A DNA stretch of 64,000 nucleotides from Thiovibrio sp964588325 (lineage in GTDB: Bacteria > Desulfobacterota > Desulfobulbia > Desulfobulbales > Desulfurivibrionaceae). The translations under genes were made by a program, and so were the position numbers. The stretch spans positions 1-64,000 of the forward strand of contig CAZPOR010000014.1 in the NCBI GenBank assembly GCA_964588325.1. The letters run 5' to 3'. A model generated the notes under the pieces. It searched no databases, was not told the DNA's origin, and saw only the letters and a list, made by a program, of their open reading frames with translations. This document shows positions 22,284 to 31,408 of this stretch, piece after piece; position 1 is the stretch's first letter, and the number at the start of each line of letters is the position of its first letter.

Positions 22284-23636
22284 CTACCACCCCGCAATAT
22301 TGCGCGGATCGGAAAGCACCTGCCAGGCCCGGTCCGTGATCTCGTCTATCTCGGCCAGGGTCACGGAAAGCGGCAACCATAAATAGATCACGTTGCCGAT
22401 GGGGCGCAGCAAGAGCCCCTGCGCAAGCCCGGCCAAATAGATCGGCCAGCCAACCCGTTCCTGAAGATCGTAAGGGGTCTTGGCATCCCTGTTCTTCACC
22501 AGCTCCATGGCGCTGATCATCCCGAGCTGCCGGAGATCTCCGACCCAGGGCAGGTCGGCGCAGCGTCGCATCCGCGCCTGGAGATGGCTGATCTTGGCCG
22601 GCAGCCCGGCCATGGTCTGCTCTTCGGCAAAAACCTGCAACGAGCCGAGGGCCGCTGCTGCGGCCAAAGGATTGCCGCTGAAGGTATGGCCGTGGAAAAA
22701 GGTTTTTCCGGCGCTGTAATCTCCATAAAAGGCCTGAAAAACCTCCTCGCTGGTCAACGTCGCCGCCATGGGCAACATACCAGCAGTCAGCCCTTTTGAC
22801 AAACAGAGAAAATCAGGCGCAACCCCGGCCTGCTCCAGAGCAAACATGGTTCCGGTCCGGCCAAACCCGGTGGCCACCTCGTCACAAATCAGATGCACCC
22901 CATATTCCTTGGTCAAGGCGGCCACCTTGTGCAGATACTTGGCCGGATAGATGATCATCCCCCCCGCGGCCTGGATGAGCGGCTCGATGATCAGGGCGGC
23001 AATCTTCTCGCCTTGTTCGGCCAGAAGGCCGGCAAGCGGCTGGAGGCACTGGCAGTTGCAGCTCTCTTGGGCAAGCCCGACCGGACATCGGTAACAGTAT
23101 GGGGATGGCAGACGATGGGAAGAAAAAAGCAGCGGGGCAAAGGGGCCATGGAATTCCGGCACCCCGCCCAGGCTCATGGTGCCGATGGTGTCGCCGTGGT
23201 AGCCGCGCTCTATGCCCACCAGCCCGCAGCGGCCTGGCTGCCCAACCTGACGCCAGTACTGAAGCGACATCTTGATCGCGATCTCGCAGGCCGTGGAGCC
23301 GTTATCCGAGTAAAACACCCGGGAAAGCCGGGGCGGAGCCAACCGTACCAGTTGTTCCGCCAGCAAAATCGCCCCCTCATGGCTGGTGCCGGCCAGCAAC
23401 ACCTGGTCAAGCCGCGTCAGTTGGGAGCGGATTTTTTCCGTTATAATCGGATGGCCATGCCCATGGACGATGCACCACCAGGAGGAAATGGTATCGAAAT
23501 AGCGTTTCCCCTGCTGATCGAAGAGGAAAATCCCCTCTGCCCTGTCAATGAGGAGCAGGTCGCGCTGGGAATAATCCTGCATCTGGGTGTAGGGATGCCA
23601 CAGGAACCGCTTGTCTTTCTCCTGCAGGGTCAACAC
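22284..23636 (-). CDS. bioA: Adenosylmethionine-8-amino-7-oxononanoate aminotransferase
   Basis: PLP enzyme of biotin synthesis that makes 7,8-diaminopelargonate using SAM as amino donor. The 450-aa protein has the BioA start FLWHPYTQMQDY, the substrate-side SSWWCIVHGHGHP (about residues 51-63), FYSDNGSTACEIAIKM (about 116-131), GYHGDTIGTMSLGG, the PLP Asp in ICDEVATGFGRTG, and the Schiff-base Lys in LCLSKGLTAG (about 280). The WW pair distinguishes BioA from other class III aminotransferases. The insertion CYRCPVGLAQESCNCQC is Cys-rich and seen in some BioA proteins. It starts 5 bases after hpt, so the two are co-transcribed. No other bio gene is in the window. Confidence 0.95.
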   Translation of the reverse strand: MLTLQEKDKRFLWHPYTQMQDYSQRDLLLIDRAEGIFLFDQQGKRYFDTISSWWCIVHGHGHPIITEKIRSQLTRLDQVLLAGTSHEGAILLAEQLVRLAPPRLSRVFYSDNGSTACEIAIKMSLQYWRQVGQPGRCGLVGIERGYHGDTIGTMSLGGVPEFHGPFAPLLFSSHRLPSPYCYRCPVGLAQESCNCQCLQPLAGLLAEQGEKIAALIIEPLIQAAGGMIIYPAKYLHKVAALTKEYGVHLICDEVATGFGRTGTMFALEQAGVAPDFLCLSKGLTAGMLPMAATLTSEEVFQAFYGDYSAGKTFFHGHTFSGNPLAAAAALGSLQVFAEEQTMAGLPAKISHLQARMRRCADLPWVGDLRQLGMISAMELVKNRDAKTPYDLQERVGWPIYLAGLAQGLLLRPIGNVIYLWLPLSVTLAEIDEITDRAWQVLSDPRNIAGW

Positions 23637-23640
23637 GGGC

Positions 23641-24165
23641 TCAGACCCCGCTTACAATCTTGTAGATTGCCGGGTACTGGCGGTGCTGTTCCGCGTGGTC
23701 AAGGCCATAGCCAACCAGAAACCCATCCGCCACCTCAAATCCGGCGTAATCCACGCTCACCTCAACCGTACGCCGCTCCTTCTTGTCGATCAGGGCGCAA
23801 ATCCGTACGGATTGGGCCTTTCTGGCCGCAAAAAGATCCTTGAGACAGGCAAGGGTTTTGCCGGTATCGACGATATCCTCCACCAGCAGCACATCCTTTC
23901 CTGCCAGATCGAGCTCGGTGTCCTTGGTGCACTGAACGTTGCCGGAGGAACAGGTGGAGGCGCCGTAGCTCGATACCCGGATAAAATCGATTTCAAGAGG
24001 CAACTCGACTTCCCGGACAAGATCGGCCATGAAGATGAAGGCCCCGTTCAGAATGCCGATCATAACCAACTGGCGGCCGGCATAATCGCGGCTGATGGCC
24101 AGGCCAAGCTCTGCAACCCTCGCGGCAATGTCCTGCCTGGAAACAACTTCTTGCTTCTCAATCAT
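23641..24165 (-). CDS. hpt: Hypoxanthine phosphoribosyltransferase
   Basis: Purine salvage enzyme: hypoxanthine or guanine + PRPP to the nucleotide. The start at 24165 (MIEKQEVVSRQDI, 174 aa) is preferred over the frame opening at 24261 because AGGAGAGGG lies 5 bases upstream and the length fits the family. Type I PRT features: GILNGAFIFMADL near residue 45, the flexible-loop region RVSSYGASTCSSG, the PRPP loop VLLVEDIVDTGKTL (about 99-112), and the C-terminal KKERRTVEVSVDYAGFEVADGFLVGYGLD. It precedes bioA by 5 bases. Confidence 0.94.
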   Translation of the reverse strand: MIEKQEVVSRQDIAARVAELGLAISRDYAGRQLVMIGILNGAFIFMADLVREVELPLEIDFIRVSSYGASTCSSGNVQCTKDTELDLAGKDVLLVEDIVDTGKTLACLKDLFAARKAQSVRICALIDKKERRTVEVSVDYAGFEVADGFLVGYGLDHAEQHRQYPAIYKIVSGV

Positions 24166-24344
24166 CCATCCCTCTCCTATCACAACCTGGCCAACGCCAG
24201 TGCATGGCGGTTCCAGCGCCCATTGCCGATAAAAATCGTTGACGGTGCCCGAGCTGACCACCTATGATTAACAGAACGGCAGCTTGCCCCGGAGGGTTCG
24301 CCTGGCATCCCCATACTGGTCACAACAGAAAAAGGAGCACCGCC

Positions 24345-24506
24345 ATGAAACGTTATGAATGTTCGGTTTGCGGGTATATCTATGATCCGGCCGTCGGAGA
24401 TCCAGACTCAGGCATCGCCCCAGGCACCTCTTTCGAGGATCTGCCGGAAAACTGGTCCTGCCCCATCTGCGGCGCCAGCAAGGATATGTTCACTCCCCTG
24501 GACTAA
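24345..24506 (+). CDS. Rubredoxin
   Basis: 53-aa one-electron carrier with a single Fe(SCys)4 site. Ligands are C6-S-V-C9-G and C39-P-I-C42-G; the aromatic core Y4, Y11, Y13, F30 and W37 is complete. The start is fixed by AAAGGAG before ATGAAACG. The gene is monocistronic and converges with the HDOD gene, leaving only 3 bases between stops. In strict anaerobes rubredoxin donates electrons to oxygen- and superoxide-detoxifying enzymes; no partner is in the window. Confidence 0.96.
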   Translation: MKRYECSVCGYIYDPAVGDPDSGIAPGTSFEDLPENWSCPICGASKDMFTPLD

Positions 24507-24509
24507 GAT

Positions 24510-26051
24510 CTACAGCAGGATATCCCCGGTGATGCCGGCCCACGTTTTGTCAAGCTCCGCGGAAAACGAACTGACAAACTGCTGCACGCTGACCTCCTGA
24601 AACGGACGGTGGTATTCCTGAATCAACGCCCAGGAAAAAGAGCGTGCAGCATCTTCCGCTGTCACCTGGGGCTCTCCGAGGCAAACGCCCTTCATGGAAG
24701 CAAAGATGTTCGCCAGATTTATCATGGCCACGGGCACCGGGTTGGTTGTGGCCTTTTCCGGCTGATGGTGGAAGTGCATCACATCCAGATACGGCTGCGG
24801 CAGGCCAATGCCTTCGGCAAGCCAGACCCCGGCCTGACCATGATCCACGCCGATATACTCCTTTTCCGCCCTGATCACATCCCGCAGCTCTTCTGAAGGT
24901 TGGCAAAACTGCGGGTAAAAATTCGGCGAAATTCCATCCAGCACCAGCATCCCCAGGTCATGGAGAAGGCCGCACAAATACAGATCGGCAGAGGTGTTTA
25001 TTCGGATTACATCCCGCAACATCTCGGCAACTCTCCCCACCACCACCGCATGTTGCCAGAAATCCCTGGAAACCGAGGTGAAACCGCTGAAGGCTTGTGA
25101 TGACTTGGCCGCCCTGATGGTATCGACCAGCACCTCCTGCACCTGCTTGACTCCGATAATAACCATGGCCAGCGGAACAGTGCCCACCATGTTGGCCCTT
25201 CTGAAAAAAGGCGAATTGGCGGTCTGGATCACCCGACAGCTCAGCACCGGATCAAGGGAGATTAAATCGGCCAGCCGCCGGGTATTGTCAATGCCTGCGC
25301 CGCCCTTCATCATGGCGGTCAACTCGGCGGCAACCGCGGGGTTCACCGGAAAAACAGCCTCCGGATGGACCCGAGGATGCAGTTTGGCCGGAGTCTGCCG
25401 CTGCTCCTTATCGGGCATGGGCGGGAGGGTGATGGTTGTCCTGGCCTTTTGCTCCTGCCCGGACCGCTCCATGCCCAGGTTCGGCTTGACTGGAGGCCGG
25501 GCCGGTTCTTCTTCGGCTTGAGCCTGGGCGTCATCGGAAAGCACCTTCTGCAAAATGGACGGCTTGGCCTCTTCGCCATCGCGCCCGGCAACTCTTTTAT
25601 TGGCCAGATCCAGCCTGGCAACCAGCCGCTCGCAGAACCGCTTGTAAAACTTCAACTGCAGAAAGACATTTGAGGTGCTGACAATCTCCGGTTCAACCCG
25701 CAGGATAAATGATTCCGCGCTTGCCACCACATCGGCGGTTCTTTTTATTTCGGTGACCAGAGCCATTTCCCCGAAGCAATCTCCGGTGATAAGGGTGGTG
25801 AGCTGAATGGGCTTCGCTTTCCCATGCAGCCGTTTTTCCACCCGGACTTGCCCCTTGACCAGAATGTAAAACGCCCGTTCGGTGGTGCCTTCCTTGATGA
25901 TCACCGTGTCAGGAGGAACCCGGAGCCATTTGCTGACCAGCAGGAACTGCTTGAGTTCGTGGTCGTCAAACCCATGGAAAAAACTCACTTTTTTCAGAAA
26001 CTCAATCTGCTCGTCAAGGTCGATTTCTTTGTTCTTTTTACCTGGAGCCAT
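24510..26051 (-). CDS. Cyclic-nucleotide-binding / HDOD domain signalling protein
   Basis: 513-aa cytoplasmic regulator. From the ATG at 26051 (MAPGKKNKEIDLDEQIEF; AAGGA 6 bases upstream), a cNMP-binding beta-roll spans about residues 15-140 (FLKKVSFFHGFDDHELKQF, ERAFYILVKGQVRVEKR, GDCFGEMALVTEIKRTADVVA). A Pro/Lys-rich linker follows, then an HDOD domain (about 245-450: DLISLDPVLSCRVIQTANSPFFRR, LYLCGLLHDLGMLVLDGI, DHGQAGVWLAEGIGLP). LLHDLGM keeps an HD-like pair but HDOD proteins usually lack phosphodiesterase activity. It probably links a nucleotide or protein signal to motility or gene expression. Confidence 0.88.
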   Translation of the reverse strand: MAPGKKNKEIDLDEQIEFLKKVSFFHGFDDHELKQFLLVSKWLRVPPDTVIIKEGTTERAFYILVKGQVRVEKRLHGKAKPIQLTTLITGDCFGEMALVTEIKRTADVVASAESFILRVEPEIVSTSNVFLQLKFYKRFCERLVARLDLANKRVAGRDGEEAKPSILQKVLSDDAQAQAEEEPARPPVKPNLGMERSGQEQKARTTITLPPMPDKEQRQTPAKLHPRVHPEAVFPVNPAVAAELTAMMKGGAGIDNTRRLADLISLDPVLSCRVIQTANSPFFRRANMVGTVPLAMVIIGVKQVQEVLVDTIRAAKSSQAFSGFTSVSRDFWQHAVVVGRVAEMLRDVIRINTSADLYLCGLLHDLGMLVLDGISPNFYPQFCQPSEELRDVIRAEKEYIGVDHGQAGVWLAEGIGLPQPYLDVMHFHHQPEKATTNPVPVAMINLANIFASMKGVCLGEPQVTAEDAARSFSWALIQEYHRPFQEVSVQQFVSSFSAELDKTWAGITGDILL

Positions 26052-26133
26052 GATTTTTCCTTCGCAGTTGCACTGTCGCCATTTCACTGCTGCCGTTCCG
26101 CCACGCCGTTACCCTGCTGCTCCCGGCTGCCGG

Positions 26134-27540
26134 CTATTTCCCGAGACAAAACTCCGCAAAAATCATATCCAGCACATCGTCCGTGGTCGTTTCTCCGACA
26201 ATATCCCCAAGAAAAGCCAGAGCCCCCTGGAGATCAATGGCCAGAAGGTCAGGCGGCAAATCCGCGGCCAGCCCCGCGCCAACCCGACGCACCGCGCCAA
26301 GGGCCCGTTGCAGGGCAGCAGCATGCCGCACATTGGGTGCGGCGGCTCCAGGCTCCTGGAGGCCATGACCGCCGGTGGCCTCCCCGTAGACAGCATCCTC
26401 CAGCGAGCGGATACCTTCCCCGGTCGTGGCGGAAATGGCGACAACCGGCACCCCGGGAAACGCTGCTTCGCACTGGGCGCAGCTCAGGGAGAGAGCCCTG
26501 TCGATCTTATTTACCACCACCACGACTTTCTTGTCCGCGGCCACCTGAAACAGGGCGCGATCTTCGGAATGCACCCCTTCTGACCCGTCAAGGACCAGCA
26601 GGACCAGATCCGCCTGCGCCAACTTTTGCCGAGCCCGCCGGATGCCGATCTCCTCCACCGCTTCTGAGGTTTCCCGGATCCCGGCCGTATCGACAATGCG
26701 CACCGGCACCCCCTTGATGTTCAGGCACTCCTCGATGGTGTCCCTGGTTGTGCCGGGCAACTCCGTGACTATGGCCCGGTCTTCCCGGAGAAGGCAGTTG
26801 AGCAGGCTGGATTTACCCACATTGGGCCTGCCGAGAATCACCACGGAGATTCCTTCCCGGATGATTTTCCCTCCCTCCGCCCTTGCAAGCAAACGGGACA
26901 GGGGTTCTTCCACCTCCAGCACCAGCCTGGCCTTCAACCCTTGAACATCGAGGATCTCCACTTCCTCCTCGGGAAAATCGATGGCCACCTCCATGATAGC
27001 ACGAACCGCCACCAGCGCGTCACGAATTTTCCAGATCTCTCCGTGCAATCCCCCCCGGAGTTGGCTCACCGCAAGGCTCGCGCCCTCTCGGGTTTTGGCG
27101 CGCAACAGCTCGGAAACCGCCTCGGCCTGGGTCAGGTCGATCCTCCCATTGAGAAAGGCCCGCTTGGTGAACTCTCCCGGCTCTGCCAGCCGGGTAGCCG
27201 GGAAGGTCACGATCAGGGCAAGGATCTCCTGCAGCAGCAGATAACTGCCGTGGCCGTGGATCTCCACCACATCTTCCCTGGTGTAGGTCTGCGGCGCCCG
27301 CATATACACGGCGAGCACCTCATCAATCGCCAATCCTGTTTTTGGATGGACGACAGTGCCGAAATAGAGCCTGTGGCTTATGATTTTTTGGGAGGGATTT
27401 TTCGGTTGGAAAAGTTGCTGGAGGATTGCGCGGGACTGGGGACCGCTCACCCGGATGATGCCGATGCCGCCGGCGCCGGGCGGCGTCGCAATGGCGGCGA
27501 TGGTCGCCTCGTTGAAATCCGGGAAATCCGGCATTGCCAT
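26134..27540 (-). CDS. mnmE: tRNA-5-carboxymethylaminomethyluridine GTPase MnmE
   Basis: With MnmG it modifies the wobble uridine of certain tRNAs. The 468-aa protein has the N-terminal tetrahydrofolate-binding domain (ATIAAIATPPGAGGIGIIRVSG, HGHGSYLLLQEIL), the helical domain, and an inserted G domain (about 220-380) with GRPNVGKSSLLN (G1), PGTTRDTIEE, VDTAGIRET (G3) and VNKID (G4). It ends in the family C-terminus FCLGK, with the functional Cys at 465. It is the last gene of the rpmH-rnpA-yidD-yidC-jag-mnmE run. Confidence 0.96.
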   Translation of the reverse strand: MAMPDFPDFNEATIAAIATPPGAGGIGIIRVSGPQSRAILQQLFQPKNPSQKIISHRLYFGTVVHPKTGLAIDEVLAVYMRAPQTYTREDVVEIHGHGSYLLLQEILALIVTFPATRLAEPGEFTKRAFLNGRIDLTQAEAVSELLRAKTREGASLAVSQLRGGLHGEIWKIRDALVAVRAIMEVAIDFPEEEVEILDVQGLKARLVLEVEEPLSRLLARAEGGKIIREGISVVILGRPNVGKSSLLNCLLREDRAIVTELPGTTRDTIEECLNIKGVPVRIVDTAGIRETSEAVEEIGIRRARQKLAQADLVLLVLDGSEGVHSEDRALFQVAADKKVVVVVNKIDRALSLSCAQCEAAFPGVPVVAISATTGEGIRSLEDAVYGEATGGHGLQEPGAAAPNVRHAAALQRALGAVRRVGAGLAADLPPDLLAIDLQGALAFLGDIVGETTTDDVLDMIFAEFCLGK

Positions 27541-27690
27541 ACGTTTCTTGCCCTATGAGATTCGGCGGAACAGAAAGCGTGCCCGACCCCAGGCACGCTG
27601 CTCTTGCTTACAATCGCGGTAAAACCAAGCCGCCGCCGGAATGCGAACGCTCTGCGGGAAACCGCGCTTTCGCGCCCGTTTCCAGAAGTA

Positions 27691-28542
27691 TCATTCCGGG
27701 CTCTTTTCCGCGGTTTTCTTTTTTCTTGGCGCGCGGCGCCGCCCTTTCCCGGGCAGATAGATGAGCACCTTCTTGAACAACCCTTCGCCAACGCTGCGGC
27801 TCCTGATCTCGGTATCGTCCTGCAGAGCCATGTGCACCATGCGTCTTTCCGCAGGGTTGATGGCGGGAATGGTTCTGGTCTTCCCGGTTTCCTTTACCTC
27901 CTGGGCCAGACGCAGGGCCCGCGCCTGGAGCTCTCCCATCCGGTTGTCCCGAAACCCTCCGGCGTCGAGGGAGAAAAGAACCTTCTGCGGGAATTTCCTG
28001 GTGATGATCTTGCGCATCACATACTGCATGCTGTCAAGGGTCTGCCCCTCCGGGCCGACAAGAATATCGACACAATCCCCGGCAACCTTGGCATGGACCT
28101 TGTTGTTCTGATCCTGGGAAATGCTGATTTCCGATGAACAATCCATGAGATCCAGAATCCTGGCAAGGTCCGCCCGGATCGCCTCCATCTCCTCGGGGGT
28201 GACAGGATCGCCGACCGCCTCCTCCTGTTCATCGTTCTCTACGACGGGCTGTTCCGCCCTGGCCTTGGGGAGAGCGGGCTTTTTCTCTGAAACAGCACGT
28301 TCGGGCCTGGCCTTGGGCGCACTCGCTTTTTTCTCCGGCGCCGGTCGTTTCTGCTCATGGCCGCCCTCTTTTTTGAGTGAGACCTGCACCGCCGCTTTTT
28401 TCCGGCCCAGGCCGAAAATACCGGTGGATCCGGTGGAGATTATGCGGATATCAAGCTCCTCCCGCGCCACATTCAGCGCGGCGCAGGCATTGCCGATCGC
28501 CTCTTCAACATCCGTTCCCTTATATTCCATCTTGGCAGACAT
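27691..28542 (-). CDS. jag: Jag/KhpB-like RNA-binding protein (KH and R3H domains)
   Basis: 283-aa RNA-binding protein. It has an N-terminal Jag_N domain (EYKGTDVEEAIGNACAALNV, STGSTGIFGLGRKKAAVQV), a long Lys/Ala/Pro/Glu-rich linker (about residues 60-120), a KH domain with DILVGPEGQTLDSMQYVMRK (about 162-181), and an R3H-type C-terminus (NPAERRMVHMALQDDTEIRSRSVGEG). The tail is strongly basic (GKGRRRAPRKKKTAEK). Its place directly after yidC is conserved in bacteria, and the Jag family takes part in RNA binding and cell-envelope regulation. Confidence 0.93.
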   Translation of the reverse strand: MSAKMEYKGTDVEEAIGNACAALNVAREELDIRIISTGSTGIFGLGRKKAAVQVSLKKEGGHEQKRPAPEKKASAPKARPERAVSEKKPALPKARAEQPVVENDEQEEAVGDPVTPEEMEAIRADLARILDLMDCSSEISISQDQNNKVHAKVAGDCVDILVGPEGQTLDSMQYVMRKIITRKFPQKVLFSLDAGGFRDNRMGELQARALRLAQEVKETGKTRTIPAINPAERRMVHMALQDDTEIRSRSVGEGLFKKVLIYLPGKGRRRAPRKKKTAEKSPE

Positions 28543-28646
28543 CGTGTGATTCCTCCATCTCAGGCCACATTCTCCGGCAGCCCGACCTCTTCTCTTGGCG
28601 ACTTTGGCAGGGGCTGCCCCTTGCGCGCTCCTTAACTCAACCTGCT

Positions 28647-30290
28647 CTATGCGGACTCATCCCGGTTCACGAGATACTGCTGGCCAATGGAGAGTAAATT
28701 GTTGACAAACCAGTACAAGACCAGCCCGGAAGCAAAATTGAGGAACATGAAGGTGAAAATGACCGGCATGAACATCATGATCTTCTGCTGGGTGGGATCT
28801 CCGGTGGCCGGGGTCATTTTCTGCTGCAGAAACATGGTTGCCCCCATCAGCAGGGTCAGCACCGGTATCCCTCCGAGAAACGGGATATCAAAGCCGACCG
28901 ACAACCGGTCGGGAGCGGCCAGGTCGGTAATCCAGAGGAAAAAAGGCGCGTGCCGCAACTCGATGGTCTGAAGCAGCACCTTGTACAGGGCGAAAAATAC
29001 CGGAATCTGGATGACCATCGGCAGGCAGCCGCCCACCGGATTCACCTTGTAGGTCTGATACAGCTTGATCATCTCCTGCTGCTGCATCTGCTTGTCGTCC
29101 TTGAATTTCTCGCGCAGTTTTGCCATCTTGGGCTGAAGCTTCTGCATGGTCTTCATGGATTTCATGCCCTTCTGGCTCACCGGCCAGAACAGCAGCTTGA
29201 TGAGCACCGTCACCAGAATGATGGCCACGCCGTAATTGCCCACATAGGCATGGAGGAAATTGAGCAGATAGAGGGTCGGCTTGGCCATCACGTCAAACCA
29301 GCCGAAATTGATGCTGCGCTCCAGCTCGTGGCCGGCTTCCTTCAGCGCCCCCATGGTCTTGGGGCCGAAATACACCGAATAGGTATACTGCTGGCTCTGT
29401 CCCGGCTGGATAACATCGCTGGCTCCGGCCAGCACCGTGGTCACCCGGGTTTCATCCTGCAGGGAAAAATGGGCGGTGTGCTGTTCGCCGGTGCGCGGAA
29501 CAATGCCGCAGAGAAAATAGTTGTCCTCGTAGGCAGCCCAACTGATCTTGCCGGTGAAGCTCTTGCTCCCCTTTTTGAGATCGGCGGTATCGACTTCCTC
29601 CAACACCCCGTCGTACACGAGAGCAGGGCCAACGAAAACCATCTGGCTTTCCTTGACAAACGGCCGGTTGTCAAGGGTCAGGTACGGCGCTCCCTGCAGG
29701 GGGGTGGCCGTCTTGTTCACCACATCGATGGTCAGCTCCAGCAGGTACTGCTGATCCAGAAACTGCACGGTGCGAACAATCTCAAGGCCAGAGGGCAACT
29801 TGCCCCGCATGGTCAGCACCGCGCCGCCATCTTGCCCCTTTTGGAGCGGAGCAGCCTCGTACACCACCGGAGGGATGCTGCCCGGCTCAATCCCCCAGGA
29901 AAAATTCAAGGGGAGATTGTCGCCTTCCTTCGGCCGCAGCATTTCTTTATCACCGGAATCCTTGGCCAGATCCTCGCGGTAATTTTTCAGGCGAAAACTT
30001 TTCACCATGCCGCCGGTTTCCGTGACCACAGCCGAATAGAGGCTTGTCGTCACCGGGATCTCACGCCCTACTCTGCCGGCGCCGCCGGCGGGCTGGGCAG
30101 CCAAAAGGCTTACCGCGGCAACCGGCGGTGGAGCACCCGCAGGAGTTTTTTCTTCTGGCGTGCCGTTTTCAGGGGAGGAGACAACGGTGCTTTCCGTCAC
30201 CGGAGGGGGGGGGGGAACAAAAAAATACTGATAACCAAGCAAAATGGCCAACGACAGGAAGATGGCCAAAAACATTCTCTGAGTGTCCAT
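28647..30290 (-). CDS. yidC: Membrane protein insertase YidC
   Basis: 547-aa inner-membrane insertase that folds and inserts membrane proteins alone or with SecYEG, for example F0 subunits a and c. The layout is that of Gram-negative YidC: N-terminal TM (MFLAIFLSLAILLGYQYFF), a Pro/Thr-rich linker, a large periplasmic beta domain (about 75-340), then the conserved five-TM core from about residue 350 (YGVAIILVTVLIKLLFWPVSQKGMKSMKTMQ, NPVGGCLPMVIQIPVFFALY, FVNNLLSIGQQYLVNR). It lies between yidD and jag. Confidence 0.96.
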   Translation of the reverse strand: MDTQRMFLAIFLSLAILLGYQYFFVPPPPPVTESTVVSSPENGTPEEKTPAGAPPPVAAVSLLAAQPAGGAGRVGREIPVTTSLYSAVVTETGGMVKSFRLKNYREDLAKDSGDKEMLRPKEGDNLPLNFSWGIEPGSIPPVVYEAAPLQKGQDGGAVLTMRGKLPSGLEIVRTVQFLDQQYLLELTIDVVNKTATPLQGAPYLTLDNRPFVKESQMVFVGPALVYDGVLEEVDTADLKKGSKSFTGKISWAAYEDNYFLCGIVPRTGEQHTAHFSLQDETRVTTVLAGASDVIQPGQSQQYTYSVYFGPKTMGALKEAGHELERSINFGWFDVMAKPTLYLLNFLHAYVGNYGVAIILVTVLIKLLFWPVSQKGMKSMKTMQKLQPKMAKLREKFKDDKQMQQQEMIKLYQTYKVNPVGGCLPMVIQIPVFFALYKVLLQTIELRHAPFFLWITDLAAPDRLSVGFDIPFLGGIPVLTLLMGATMFLQQKMTPATGDPTQQKIMMFMPVIFTFMFLNFASGLVLYWFVNNLLSIGQQYLVNRDESA

Positions 30291-30364
30291 GAAATCGATC
30301 CTCGTCAGGCTCTATTAGTTGGATGCAGGCCTGAAGCACCCGGGCAACACCACCTGCTGTCGCC

Positions 30365-30583
30365 TCAAAAAGGTTTGTCCACCGGATCATAGCCGCCGGG
30401 ATGAAAGGGATGGCAGCGGAGAAGGCGGCGCGTGGCGAGATACAGGCCACGGACAGTCCCGTGGAGGGCAAGAGCCTCTATGGCATACTGTGAACAGGTG
30501 GGAGAAAAACGGCAGCTCGGCGCGAAAAGTGGAGAGATGCACAACTGGTAACACCGTATCAGGGCAATGAAAATTCTTTTCAC
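30365..30583 (-). CDS. yidD: Membrane protein insertion efficiency factor
   Basis: Small protein (72 aa from the GTG at 30583) that assists YidC. AGGAT lies about 7 bases upstream of the GTG, and the reading MKRIFIALIRCYQLCISPLF matches the family start; the longer ATG frame to 30652 adds an unrelated tail. Family motifs are complete: SCRFSPTCSQYAIEALALHG and RCHPFHPGGYDPV. It stands between rnpA and yidC, its universal location. Confidence 0.92.
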   Translation of the reverse strand: MKRIFIALIRCYQLCISPLFAPSCRFSPTCSQYAIEALALHGTVRGLYLATRRLLRCHPFHPGGYDPVDKPF

Positions 30584-30656
30584 ATCCAAATCCTGATGGT
30601 CTCGCAACACTGTCGGGAACGTGCCGCATCCGGAAAATATGGCGGCCATCAAAAAA

Positions 30657-31043
30657 TCACGAGACCTTCAACGCCACTACGCCCGAACCTGCTCCCTTGC
30701 CGACCGCCTTTTGCCTGGCAAGAAGCGCGCCAACCGCCGCCTCGACCTCCTGCGGCGAGTTGGGGGAAAATCCGGCCCGCACGGCAAAAACCACGTCGGA
30801 GAAAGGCTCGATAAAATCTCGATTATGACGAAAAAATTCCCGGATTATCCTCTTGATCCTGTTTCGCTGAACAGCCTGCCGTACGCCGTGGATACTTATG
30901 CCCAGTCTGTTGCCCGCACCGCTGTTCGGCGCATGGATCACGGTAAAGTTCTGACCACGCACCCGTTTTCCCTGCTCATACACCATTCTGTACTGCCAGG
31001 GTTTGACCAGCAGCATGGCCTTGGAGAGGGGCTGGGCTTTCAT
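30657..31043 (-). CDS. rnpA: Ribonuclease P protein component
   Basis: 128-aa basic protein subunit of RNase P, which trims the 5' ends of tRNA precursors. The RNR signature is present as NRIKRIIREFFRHN (about residues 61-74), preceded by GISIHGVRQAVQ where many homologues have GIVVSKKVGNAV. The central strand VRGQNFTVIHAP is typical. Its start is 35 bases after rpmH, the conserved order in bacteria. Confidence 0.94.
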   Translation of the reverse strand: MKAQPLSKAMLLVKPWQYRMVYEQGKRVRGQNFTVIHAPNSGAGNRLGISIHGVRQAVQRNRIKRIIREFFRHNRDFIEPFSDVVFAVRAGFSPNSPQEVEAAVGALLARQKAVGKGAGSGVVALKVS

Positions 31044-31077
31044 TCGACGAGAACGGTGCTGTTTTCCCGAAGAGCAA

Positions 31078-31215
31078 CTACACGGTCAGCCGCTTGCGTC
31101 CCTTGGCCCGGCGACGGTTGATGACGGCCCGCCCGTTTTTTGTCTGCATTCTGGCCCGAAAGCCATGGGTGCGGTGCCTTTTGAGGTTGCTCGGCTGAAA
31201 AGTTCTCTTGCTCAT
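31078..31215 (-). CDS. rpmH: 50S ribosomal protein L34
   Basis: 45-aa ribosomal protein, too short for most automatic ORF lists. It reads MSKRTFQPSNLKRHRTHGF, then ARMQTKNGRAVINRRRAKGRK and ends RLTV, matching L34 over its whole length. It heads the conserved rpmH-rnpA-yidD-yidC-jag-mnmE operon. dnaA, often next to it, is absent here; hemA lies upstream instead. Confidence 0.97.
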   Translation of the reverse strand: MSKRTFQPSNLKRHRTHGFRARMQTKNGRAVINRRRAKGRKRLTV

Positions 31216-31408
31216 GATCGTCTTCCTTTTTCTCTTCTGTTAGGGCCTCTAGGGGCCTGCCTCTCATTTTTGCTGTCTTGCAGCATCCGGGCCTTGCGTC
31301 ACGCACTCTTCCGGAAACAATAGCAAAAACGCAAAAGATTCCGCCCGGCAATAAAGCTCGCTATATTACTCAGAGCCATGCGACATGTCAAACATTTTCC
31401 CGAAGCGG

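Noticed and set aside
28950..30392. 480-codon plus-strand frame over yidC and yidD
   Set aside because: Antisense shadow of yidC.
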